NCBI GenBank assembly: GCA_026125285.1
Contig: JAHCLO010000043.1
Coordinates: 1-46,938 of the forward strand
Source: Verrucomicrobiia bacterium
GTDB taxonomy: Bacteria > Verrucomicrobiota > Verrucomicrobiia > Limisphaerales > JADLHS01
Reading direction: 5' to 3'
Length of the DNA: 46,938 bases
Part shown: positions 23,623-32,002 of the stretch, piece after piece
How positions within the stretch are numbered: the stretch's first letter is position 1
Layout of the letters: every line of letters starts with the position of its first letter
The notes under the pieces: model-generated
Database searches by the model: none
Told to the model about the DNA's origin: nothing
What the model saw: the letters and a program-made list of their open reading frames with translations, nothing else
Position numbers and translations under genes: made by a program

Positions 23623-26055
23623 CTACGGACCAGCATAGTTGTCCTGTCCGGCCAGCCACCCGCCTGCCGGTGATTCCAGTTTCCACCCTTTTGGACGAAT
23701 CTTGAGGGTCACCGCGCCATTTGTCCGGGTGTAGATCACCGGGATTCCGAGCGCGTCAATCCGTTGGCGCAACGCCGGCTTGGCCCGCTCGGTCGCCGGA
23801 AATTCCGTGTCGGCGACTATAACCACGTGTGGTTGGATCAGTTCCAACAGTGGGTTGCAGATGGGCTCGCTCTGCGCGGGCAAACCCGTCACCACAATGT
23901 CAGCGCGCAAGTCCTCGTAGCGATTCATCAGCGCCTCCTGTCCGCTGCGGCCGAGATCCGATAACAACAACACGCGAACCCGGTGAAAGTTTCCGAGCAA
24001 CACCAACGCGGCGTCATCCGCCTGCGTAAAGGTGTCGTCCGCCGCGGGGTGCAGTACCGACCACGGCCCAAGTTCATCACCGCGATTGAGCGTTCGATGA
24101 TTCCGCGGGCTGTCCCCAAGTGCGGCGATAATCCGACGGTAAGCGGGCGAACGAAACCGCGCCGGACTGGTGATCACCTCGCCAACTTGAAACAACTCAC
24201 TGAACCCTTCGGCCCCGCCGACGTGCCGCAAATCGCCATGCGTGAGCGCCAGGCGTGGCAGCCGGTTCACGCCCTGCGCCCGGAGGAATGGTTTCATCAC
24301 AAACTCGACCGCATTGGTGTTGCCGCAATCAAGCACCCAGTCCTCCTTGCCACCGGGTAGGTTGGCGAAAACACTGTGGCCGCCGTTGAGTGGGAGGACG
24401 GTGAGTTGAACCTCCGTGCGCGCGTCCTGCCAGCGCCAGCCAAGGGCCACGCAGAGGCACACGAGTCCCGCAACCGCCCAACCTCGACGCGCGCGCGCCA
24501 CGAGCCAACCGCTCAACACGCCGACCAATACGGCATAGTAGCAACCGATGGTTGCCAGTGACGGCGGTGACACGTAAAAAAATGCGCCCGGCAGTTTGGT
24601 CGCCGTGTGGCTGACCTTGATCATGGCGGTCATCCAAAACCAGCCGCTGTGATTGAACAGTTCCGTTGCCCACGGCCACCACGCGCCACAGATCAGACTG
24701 CCAAGACTGGACATCAACGCGAGCGCACTCAACGGGACAATCAGCACGTTCGCCAGCAACGTGACCGGACTGAAGAGATGGAAATAGTATGCCGTCAGCG
24801 GCAACGAACCGAGCCACGCGGCGAGCGAAGTCACGAACGATGTCAGCAGCAGGCGCAGCCCCCAACGCAACGAGCGCTGCCAGCGCGGCAGCAATTCCGC
24901 GGGCAGCAACGGATCAATTTCCAGCAGGCGATCCCGCAGTTTCTCCAGCGGCGGTAGAAACAGCGCGATGCTTAACACAACGAAGAATGAAAGCTGGAAA
25001 CTGGCTTGAAATAGTTGCTGCGGTTCCCAGAGCAGGATGACAAAAGCCGCAGCGGCGAGGGAGTTGAGCAGATCACTGGGTCGGCGCAGTGCCCATCCGC
25101 CGATGATGACCGTCATCATAATCGTCGAGCGGATGGCGGAGGATTGCCAGCCCGTGGCTGCCGTGTAGAACCACAGCAGCGGAATCAGGATCAGGCCGCA
25201 CCAAGTCCGCGAAACCTGCATCACCCGCAGCAGACTTACCAGGATGCCGGCGATCAGCGCGATGTGCAGTCCACTGATCGCGAAGATATGCATGGTTCCC
25301 GATCTCATGAAAGGTTCGCTGACCTCGTTGGTCAGTGCGGTCTTCCAACCGAGCGTCATGGCCCAGCGCAATTCCAGCGCCTCGTCCTGAACCGGCAGGC
25401 CGCGCGCGAGGGTTTGCTTCGCCCATCGCAGAAAGCGGTCCGTGAAGGGCAGTTCCGTCAGGGCGCTACCGGCCACTACCCAGGCGTTGGTCGAATCGGC
25501 CCGGAGTTGATAGTAGATACCCTGCCGTGCGAGATGCGTGCGGTAATCGAACAAGCCCCGGGCCAGAGGCGGCGGCGGTCGGGCCAGCACACCGGTAATC
25601 TCAACGTTTTGACCGGCGAAAAAGTGTTCAGGCAATTCGCCAATCGTCGTGACGACGATGTGTCCCGCGGCGGGCTGCCAGTTGGTGCTGTGATTCAGGG
25701 AGGTGACGTGCAGTTGCGCGATCGTGCGAAAGGACTCTTGTTCATCGCGCACAAAGATCCGGAGGTTGGGAGTGTCCTTCAAAGTGCCGCGCACGGTGAC
25801 ATACGCCGCCGAGTCGCCGAGCAGTTGCCGCAAGTCAACCGGTGAAATCACCGCCGTCCGAGTAACGAGATTCGTCCAGCCCGCGACGACGAGCACCGCG
25901 CCCAGCAACCACACACGCGCCTGCGGAACGCTGACCGCCGCACCCAGCAACGCAAACGCGACCGCAAACAGCAGAAGCAACGGTGGCTGGAAAGCCGCGG
26001 CCAGGAGCAATCCGGCTGCGTAACACAACGCCACAGGCACAAGCGGGCGCTTCAT
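23623..26055 (-). CDS. comEC: ComEC/Rec2-family DNA uptake channel with degenerate beta-lactamase-like domain
   Basis: The 810-residue product has an N-terminal soluble DUF4131-like domain, then the polytopic competence domain (FAISGLHIALIAGIL, SSAIRSTIMM, many helices) and a C-terminal metallo-beta-lactamase-like domain. It forms the inner-membrane channel for DNA in transformation. In the last domain the usual THxHxDH is THGDLRH and the later HHGS position reads GLPAQS, so the nuclease metal site seems lost while the final Asp (LLLSDLG) remains. ATG 26055 is chosen over the TTG at 26091. Confidence 0.88.
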   Translation of the reverse strand: MKRPLVPVALCYAAGLLLAAAFQPPLLLLFAVAFALLGAAVSVPQARVWLLGAVLVVAGWTNLVTRTAVISPVDLRQLLGDSAAYVTVRGTLKDTPNLRIFVRDEQESFRTIAQLHVTSLNHSTNWQPAAGHIVVTTIGELPEHFFAGQNVEITGVLARPPPPLARGLFDYRTHLARQGIYYQLRADSTNAWVVAGSALTELPFTDRFLRWAKQTLARGLPVQDEALELRWAMTLGWKTALTNEVSEPFMRSGTMHIFAISGLHIALIAGILVSLLRVMQVSRTWCGLILIPLLWFYTAATGWQSSAIRSTIMMTVIIGGWALRRPSDLLNSLAAAAFVILLWEPQQLFQASFQLSFFVVLSIALFLPPLEKLRDRLLEIDPLLPAELLPRWQRSLRWGLRLLLTSFVTSLAAWLGSLPLTAYYFHLFSPVTLLANVLIVPLSALALMSSLGSLICGAWWPWATELFNHSGWFWMTAMIKVSHTATKLPGAFFYVSPPSLATIGCYYAVLVGVLSGWLVARARRGWAVAGLVCLCVALGWRWQDARTEVQLTVLPLNGGHSVFANLPGGKEDWVLDCGNTNAVEFVMKPFLRAQGVNRLPRLALTHGDLRHVGGAEGFSELFQVGEVITSPARFRSPAYRRIIAALGDSPRNHRTLNRGDELGPWSVLHPAADDTFTQADDAALVLLGNFHRVRVLLLSDLGRSGQEALMNRYEDLRADIVVTGLPAQSEPICNPLLELIQPHVVIVADTEFPATERAKPALRQRIDALGIPVIYTRTNGAVTLKIRPKGWKLESPAGGWLAGQDNYAGP

Positions 26056-26166
26056 AGGGATGGCGATATTTACCAATGTTACCCTGCTCAAGTCACGCGC
26101 GGAAATCGGTCGTCGTGGATTCTTTGTGCTGACGGACGCTGGCCGTTCAGCAAGCAGCGTGTGGAT

Positions 26167-26676
26167 TTACCATTTCTTACGCCAGCGGCCGAACGCCCAT
26201 AACGCCAGCAGCGCACAGGCTCCCCCCACCGTGTCAATCAGTACGTCCCACGGTGAACCTTGACGACTGGGGGTGAACGCCTGATGCATCTCGTCGGTGA
26301 TGGCGTAGATCACCACACCGATCAGTGCGTTCCTGGCTTCGATCCAGGACCACGGACGGGAATCGCGCTTTACCGGCTTGCGAAACGCGCGCCAGAACAG
26401 CAGCGCGAGAACTCCAAAAACCGTCAGATGCGCGCACTTGCGGACGAAGAGGATCACCAATCCCACGGTTTCCTCCGGCATGTCGGGAAACAACCAGCGC
26501 ATGATCGGACCGATGATGCGCGAGGAACGCTGGGAAGATTGCTGGTCGCTGGAGGCAATGAAAATGAGGGCGAACCACAGGACGATGGGCAGCCAGTATT
26601 TTACGAACACGCGCAATTTGGACACGGCGCATAGCAAGCCGACTTCGCAGGCCTGACGCAAGCAAAACGGTGCCAA
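26167..26676 (-). CDS. VanZ-like family membrane protein
   Basis: The 169-residue product has four hydrophobic helices and the VanZ-like signature: KCAHLTVFGVLALLFWRA and TDEMHQAFTPSRQGSPWDV followed by DTVGG. The family is linked to teicoplanin resistance in some organisms, but most members have unknown roles. A GTG at 26625 is a possible later start. It is divergent to pdxJ. Confidence 0.88.
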   Translation of the reverse strand: MAPFCLRQACEVGLLCAVSKLRVFVKYWLPIVLWFALIFIASSDQQSSQRSSRIIGPIMRWLFPDMPEETVGLVILFVRKCAHLTVFGVLALLFWRAFRKPVKRDSRPWSWIEARNALIGVVIYAITDEMHQAFTPSRQGSPWDVLIDTVGGACALLALWAFGRWRKKW

Positions 26677-26742
26677 ACGCTTTTGGATTGCCCCAGTGCC
26701 GGGCTTTTGGCAGACAAGGCGCGTGCATCAACTCTTCCCATT

Positions 26743-27483
26743 ATGCTGAAGCTGGGCGTTAACATTGACCATGTGGCCACGCTGCGCGAGGCGCGGTATC
26801 GTGGTCGCGATCACGGCGAACCGGATCCCGTCGCGGCCGCGCTTGCCTGTGAAGCCGCCGGGGCGCACGGCATTACCGCGCATTTGCGCGAAGACCGTCG
26901 GCACATCGTGGATCGGGACGTGTGGAAACTGCGCGAGGTCATCCAGACGCGTCTGAATCTGGAAATGGCCAACGCGCCGGAAATCGTGGCCATTGCCCTC
27001 AAACTCAAACCCGACATCGTATGTTTGGTCCCGGAACGGCGGCTGGAAGTCACCACGGAAGGCGGTCTCGACGTGGTGGCCAACGAACGGGCATTGTCGG
27101 AAACGCGCAAGCGCATGAACGACGCGGGCATCGAAGTGAGTCTCTTCATCACTCCAACGCCGTCACAAATTGAAGCCTCGGCGTTCGTGGGGGCCCAGTT
27201 CATTGAGTTACACACCGGCGCCTACGCCGAACACTTTGCGGACCCGGAGGCGCGGCAGGTGGAGCTGGAGCGTTTGATCGCCGCTGCGAAACAGGCGCAC
27301 CAACTCAGCCTCAAGGTGAACGCCGGGCACGGGTTGAATTACGAAAACCTGGCTCTGCTCCACCGCGTGCCCCACATGATTGAGTTGAACATTGGCCACA
27401 GCCTCGTGAGCCGGGCGGTGACCGTCGGACTCGCCAACGCAGTGACGGAAATGCTGCGCCTGATGGAAGGGTATCGCGGGTAG
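26743..27483 (+). CDS. pdxJ: Pyridoxine 5'-phosphate synthase
   Basis: The 246-residue product is PdxJ, which condenses 1-deoxyxylulose-5-phosphate with 3-amino-2-oxopropyl phosphate. Motifs: LGVNIDHVATLREARY, ITAHLREDRRHI, VCLVPERRLEVTTEGGLDV, IELHTGAYA and VNAGHGLNY followed by ELNIGHSLV. Length and start at ATG 26743 match the family. It is followed by acpS after about 100 bp, a pairing seen in many bacteria. Confidence 0.96.
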   Translation: MLKLGVNIDHVATLREARYRGRDHGEPDPVAAALACEAAGAHGITAHLREDRRHIVDRDVWKLREVIQTRLNLEMANAPEIVAIALKLKPDIVCLVPERRLEVTTEGGLDVVANERALSETRKRMNDAGIEVSLFITPTPSQIEASAFVGAQFIELHTGAYAEHFADPEARQVELERLIAAAKQAHQLSLKVNAGHGLNYENLALLHRVPHMIELNIGHSLVSRAVTVGLANAVTEMLRLMEGYRG

Positions 27484-27585
27484 AATCCCTGGGAATCTTG
27501 ATCGTAATCTTTCGCCTGCTCCTGATCGGTGAAAGCGGGGTTGAGATAGAGTTCAAGAGGATGATCAAGATTAAGAAGTGGCGAT

Positions 27586-27987
27586 ATGATTCTTGGCATT
27601 GGCATTGACATCATCGAAGTGGCGCGTGTGCAATCGTCTTACGAACGATTCGGCGAGCGGTTCATCAATCGCATTTTGCATCCCGGCGAAATTGCCTACT
27701 GCCTCTCGCATCGGATCCCTGGGCCATTTATTGCCGCGCGTTTTGCGGCCAAGGAAGCCATCTCGAAAGCGTTCGGCACCGGCATTGGCGCCCAATTGGG
27801 CTGGCAGGACATGGAAGTGCGACGCAAGGAATCGGGCGAGCCGTATGTGGTCCTGCACGGCGGCGGGCAGCAATTGCTGGAGGCGCGAGGGGCGAGGCAG
27901 TTGCTCCTTAGCCTGAGTCACACGCAAACCTACGCGGCCGCCGTGGCGATTCTGGAAGGCGCAGAGCAACCGCCCGCAATACCGTAG
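27586..27987 (+). CDS. acpS: Holo-[acyl-carrier-protein] synthase
   Basis: The 133-residue product transfers phosphopantetheine from CoA to carrier proteins. The signature residues are present: GIGIDIIEVARV with the metal-binding Asp, FAAKEAISKAFGTG with the catalytic Glu/Lys, and LSLSHTQTYAAA near the end. It follows pdxJ. It could also activate the ACP encoded at 35343. Confidence 0.95.
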   Translation: MILGIGIDIIEVARVQSSYERFGERFINRILHPGEIAYCLSHRIPGPFIAARFAAKEAISKAFGTGIGAQLGWQDMEVRRKESGEPYVVLHGGGQQLLEARGARQLLLSLSHTQTYAAAVAILEGAEQPPAIP

Positions 27988-28001
27988 CTGCCCGCAACAC
28001 C

Positions 28002-28077
28002 GTAGCCGCCGAGGTAACGAGGCGGACGAAGCAGCGGAGGTTGTGTGTGAACTCCGCCTCCTGACCTCGGCGGCTAT
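28002..28077. repeat. Intergenic inverted repeat pair downstream of acpS
   Basis: Arms at about 28002-28026 and 28053-28077 are inverted copies (22 of 25 positions; core TAGCCGCCGAGGT) with a short spacer. The left arm is preceded by a related shorter run, ACCGTAGC, at 27982. It is REP/BIME-like and may end or stabilise the pdxJ-acpS transcript. Confidence 0.75.
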
Positions 28078-28188
28078 GCCGTGATTGGTGTGCTTCTGGG
28101 GGTTGCTGAAGGTTGACGCCCCGAGGGCAGGGTAAAACCTTCTGGCCTTCATGGTGTTTAAGGGGCGACTATTGGTCGTGCGCAGCAA

Positions 28189-29652
28189 ATGAAAGCATCC
28201 CGTCGCAATTACGTGATTCTGGCCGTGGGCATCATCGCCCTCGGGTTGCTGATTTGGTATGGCATGAGACCGCGCGGGGATTTGGTCGAGGAATACAGAG
28301 CGAAACTGCGCGCGCAGGGTGAGAAGATTTCATTCGTTGAACTGGGATTTCCGCGTCCGCCCCAAAATGCCGATGGTCTGGTGCGGCTCACGAACGCGGT
28401 GAGACGCCTCCCTTCAGTCAGTTTCGATCCTGGCAGCCTCGACTTCATGCATTTCACGGCACCTGGCCGGACACTGGTAAGTCACCGACAGGCTCAACCA
28501 CTGTGGGCCGAGCGCAGTCGCAGTGCTGCTGGCCAGAACAGTTGGGATGAACTCGGAAGTGCCTTTGCTGGCGCCGCGGACCTGTTGGCGGAAATCCGCT
28601 TGGCGGTGGAGCAACCCATTCGCTGGTTTCGTCACAATCCCACGAATGATTATCGGAACGCTCTCAACGAACCGCGGTTTCCTTTTGTACCCATGCGAAA
28701 CGCGGCACAATGGCTGGCCGCTGATGCCATCGTGGCGTTGCACGTCAACGACCGTGCGCGGGCCTTGAGCAACGTCCACGCGCTGGTACAGTTGACGGAG
28801 TTCCATCGCGAAGACCCGGAACTCGTCGCCCAAATGATCCGGGTCGCGATTGCGGGACTTGGTGTGGCGGTGACGCGGGAGGTGTTGCAGTGCCCGGAAC
28901 TGACGGAATCCGACCTCGCCTTGATGCAGGCAGACTGGGAGAAGGTGGATCTGTTGAGCGGCTTGGAAGTTGGCTTTCTCGGTGCCAGGGCTATGGCGGA
29001 TAGCCTCTTTTCAGAAATAGTCGAGCGCGGGGCGCTTCAGGCAAAACACACCTCTCTCCCGGTCGCCGATCCGTCGTTTCGTGAGCGACTCGAGGAAACA
29101 TTTGCGGCCTTCCTGTGGCAATTTGGCGATGAGGAGGACATGGTACTGGCGTTTCGACACTTTCAACAATCGCTGGAGAACATCCGTGGGCTACAGCGGC
29201 AGAAACCCTGGCCGGAGGTTGACGCGGAGTTGCAGGGTTTGTTAAGCGAGATTCAGGCGGCTTCAACCGGCCTTCGCAAATACCGGCATCCTGTTTCTTC
29301 ATTATTGCTGCCGAATTACTCCCGGGCAATCCGCAGTGTTGTTCGGCAGGATACGCAGCGACGGCTCACGATCACTGTGATCGCCTTGAAACGATACCAA
29401 CTTCAGCACCGTCAGTTTCCGGCGGAGTTGAACGAACTTGTGCCTGCGTTCCTAACCGTCGTGCCGATGGATCCGATGAGTGGTCGGCCCTTGCGCTATC
29501 GGCGAAATGCCGATGGCAGCTTCACCCTGTATTCCGTGGGCGAGGACGGCAAGGACGACGGCGGTGATCCCAACTCATCATCGCCGGTGACGGAATACGA
29601 TCTCTGGTCCGGGCGCGACGCGGTCTGGCCGGTGTCGGAGACTTTGCCTTAG
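28189..29652 (+). CDS. Hypothetical membrane-anchored protein
   Basis: The 487-residue product has one N-terminal transmembrane helix (YVILAVGIIALGLLIWYGM) and a large helical extracytoplasmic part. Its C-terminus (PLRYRRNADGSFTLYSVGEDGKDDGGD) resembles the calcium-binding tail of GspG-like pseudopilins. No enzyme motif is visible. Residues about 97-115 (HRQAQPLWAERSRSAAGQ) look like low-complexity inserted sequence. It precedes the Ser/Thr kinase gene by 68 bp. The family is not recognised. Confidence 0.7.
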   Translation: MKASRRNYVILAVGIIALGLLIWYGMRPRGDLVEEYRAKLRAQGEKISFVELGFPRPPQNADGLVRLTNAVRRLPSVSFDPGSLDFMHFTAPGRTLVSHRQAQPLWAERSRSAAGQNSWDELGSAFAGAADLLAEIRLAVEQPIRWFRHNPTNDYRNALNEPRFPFVPMRNAAQWLAADAIVALHVNDRARALSNVHALVQLTEFHREDPELVAQMIRVAIAGLGVAVTREVLQCPELTESDLALMQADWEKVDLLSGLEVGFLGARAMADSLFSEIVERGALQAKHTSLPVADPSFRERLEETFAAFLWQFGDEEDMVLAFRHFQQSLENIRGLQRQKPWPEVDAELQGLLSEIQAASTGLRKYRHPVSSLLLPNYSRAIRSVVRQDTQRRLTITVIALKRYQLQHRQFPAELNELVPAFLTVVPMDPMSGRPLRYRRNADGSFTLYSVGEDGKDDGGDPNSSSPVTEYDLWSGRDAVWPVSETLP

Positions 29653-29720
29653 GTTGGCTCGCTTGCGCTGGTCCCAGAACTCAGGTAAAACCCCGATAAC
29701 GGCATTGAGGCCGGATCGCA

Positions 29721-31124
29721 ATGGACACACCCACCAAAACATTGGTGTTGCACCCCTGGACAGGGCAGACCCTGAAGCATTACCGCATTGACGGTTTGAT
29801 CGGACAGGGCGGGATGGGTGTCGTTTACCGGGCACAGGATCTGAAGCTCCAACGGCCCGTCGCCATCAAGGTGCTGCCCACCGAACTGACCGCCGATGTG
29901 GAACGCCGGAAACGTTTCCTGCTCGAAGCCCGCACCGCCGCCCGCATCAGTCATCCGGCCATCGCGCAAGTGTACGATGTGGACGAACAGGACGGGACGA
30001 TTTTCATCGCGATGGAAATGGTGGACGGCAAGACGATCCGCGAACTTATCTCGGGCCGTCAACTGGATCTGTTGGGCGCCATTGACGTGGCGCTCCAGGT
30101 GTGTGCCGGGCTGTCCAAGGCGCATGAATCAGGCATCGTCCATCGCGACATCAAGCCCGCCAACGTGATCCAGACGGCCGACGGCCACGTCAAAATCCTC
30201 GACTTCGGTCTCGCCAAACTGCTGGATGCCGGGGCGGGTACCACCAGTGACGGCAGCTTCCAAAATGTCTCCACGCTGACCCAGACGCAGATTGGCATCG
30301 TGAAGGGCACTCCGGCTTACATGAGTCCTGAACAGATCAAAGGCGAGGCGATTGACGCCCGCAGCGATCTCTTCTCCCTCGGCGTCATGTTGTTTGAAAT
30401 GGTCACCGGCGAGATTCCGTTCCCGCGCGCGTCACCAACGGAAATGATGCACGCCATCGCCTTTGCCAAGACGCCAGCCCTGCACTCCCTGCAAGCCAAT
30501 GTGCCGGGAGATTTTCAGCGGATCGTGTCCCGTTGTCTGGAGAAGAAGCCGGCCGCCCGCTATCCCGATGCCCGCACTCTGCTCGGGGATTTGCGGCTGC
30601 TGCGGCGCAAGATGGAATCCAGCCAGGCCCGGCCGCTGTCGTTCAAGGCGCGGGTGCAGCATGTCATGGGCAAGCTGGGTGGCCGACTCGGCGACATCCA
30701 GCCCTCCGGGTATGCGGTGCTGGCGGGAAGCGCGTTGGCGCTGGCGTTCGCGTTTTATCTCCTGACGGCCAACGTGGGCATGGGCTCGCTCATCCCGCTG
30801 GTCATCGTCGGTCTGCTCGTCTATCGGCACGTCCGCCATCAGTCGCGGCGATTGATTGACGGCTTTGTCGGCAAGATTTCCCGCCTGCCCGAAGTGCGGT
30901 TCATTGTCTGCCAAGGCCGCCACATCACGGTGGGCGTGGATCGCGCCCCCGGTCAGTTGTATGGGCGCATCAACAAGCAACTGAGCGCGTGCAATCGCAA
31001 ACTGTTCTTCGGCGAACCGCTGAGTGTCGTCGTTCGATCCGACCTGACGGCGGAGGAAAGCCGCCAATGGCTGACGGCTCCGGGCGTGCATTATGTTCGG
31101 GAGAATGCGGACGAAGCCGCGTGA
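29721..31124 (+). CDS. Hanks-type Ser/Thr protein kinase, membrane-anchored
   Basis: The 467-residue product has a full kinase domain: glycine loop GQGGMGVVYRA (29-39), catalytic lysine VAIK (K50), HRDIKPANV (141-149), DFG (161-163) and YMSPEQ. A hydrophobic pair of helices (about 335-370) follows, then a C-terminal domain of about 95 residues without PASTA or propeller repeats (VCQGRHITVGVDRAPGQLY). Signalling from the membrane is expected; the sensed ligand is unknown. Confidence 0.92.
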   Translation: MDTPTKTLVLHPWTGQTLKHYRIDGLIGQGGMGVVYRAQDLKLQRPVAIKVLPTELTADVERRKRFLLEARTAARISHPAIAQVYDVDEQDGTIFIAMEMVDGKTIRELISGRQLDLLGAIDVALQVCAGLSKAHESGIVHRDIKPANVIQTADGHVKILDFGLAKLLDAGAGTTSDGSFQNVSTLTQTQIGIVKGTPAYMSPEQIKGEAIDARSDLFSLGVMLFEMVTGEIPFPRASPTEMMHAIAFAKTPALHSLQANVPGDFQRIVSRCLEKKPAARYPDARTLLGDLRLLRRKMESSQARPLSFKARVQHVMGKLGGRLGDIQPSGYAVLAGSALALAFAFYLLTANVGMGSLIPLVIVGLLVYRHVRHQSRRLIDGFVGKISRLPEVRFIVCQGRHITVGVDRAPGQLYGRINKQLSACNRKLFFGEPLSVVVRSDLTAEESRQWLTAPGVHYVRENADEAA

Positions 31125-31257
31125 CTTCGTTGAGATGCTCCGTCTGTTTTTGAAAGCATGGACGTTTCGAGCCAGGACTGGCGTAAAGGCCCCGTCTCCA
31201 CGATACCTCTTTCGGTCCATTGCCGGTTCGGCGGTCGCGGTTACGCTGCCGGGCGAA

Positions 31258-31989
31258 ATGAAACGATGTTTTTACCTGAGCCTGCTGGGCGGATGGCTCA
31301 CCGGCACGTCGGCACTGGCGACGATGGATTACGCGGTGGATCAGGCGCACGATTGGCCCGGCGTTATCGAGGCCACTCACTCGCTGCTGGCCTATCCGTC
31401 GGTGACCCAGGAGTTCACGCCGGCTTTCGGGGCGTTGGACGTGGTCGAGGTTTACACCCGCGACTGGAGTTTCCCGGTGACAAACGGCATCGGCGCCACG
31501 CTCCAGGTGTCTATTCGTGAGGATACCACCAACGGTGCGGTCCTCGCCGTGAGCGCTCCGTTGGAATTGCCGGACGGTTGGGAGGGGGCGTCGCAATTTC
31601 TGTTTGCGAATCTGGTTTGGCTCACGCCGGGGAAGCGGTACGCGATGGAAGTGCAATTGCTGGATGGCAACAACTGGGGCGTGGATAGCTATGGCACCTT
31701 TGCGCCGCCGTACGATGGCGGACGGTACTTCGTCGGCCCGCATCAGATCAACGGGAAAGACATGTGGTTTCGCACCGGAGTTCGGCTGCCGAACGTGCGA
31801 CTGATCCTGGATCACCAGTGCGTCGTGCGCTGGACTGGCATCCCGCCGCTGACTTACCGGGTCTGGTCCAGCACTGATCTTGTGAAATGGAGTCACGCGG
31901 GCTTCGTGCAATCTGAAACGCCGGATTATGCCTTTACGAATAGCACAGGCGCAGTGACGAGCCTGTTCTACAAAGTGAGTCTTCCGTGA
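31258..31989 (+). CDS. Exported hypothetical protein with FYxxxLP C-terminal module
   Basis: The 243-residue product begins with a signal peptide (MKRCFYLSLLGGWLTGTSALA), has a beta-rich body and ends with a module (LTYRVWSSTDLVKWS ... SLFYKVSLP) similar to the ends of the NHL protein and the protein at 20736. ATG 31258 is chosen because it places the signal correctly; the frame is open from 31093, overlapping the kinase gene. The stop lies 13 bp before an IS1380 element. The function is unknown. Confidence 0.75.
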   Translation: MKRCFYLSLLGGWLTGTSALATMDYAVDQAHDWPGVIEATHSLLAYPSVTQEFTPAFGALDVVEVYTRDWSFPVTNGIGATLQVSIREDTTNGAVLAVSAPLELPDGWEGASQFLFANLVWLTPGKRYAMEVQLLDGNNWGVDSYGTFAPPYDGGRYFVGPHQINGKDMWFRTGVRLPNVRLILDHQCVVRWTGIPPLTYRVWSSTDLVKWSHAGFVQSETPDYAFTNSTGAVTSLFYKVSLP

Positions 31990-32002
31990 GTATCCTATTG
32001 AA

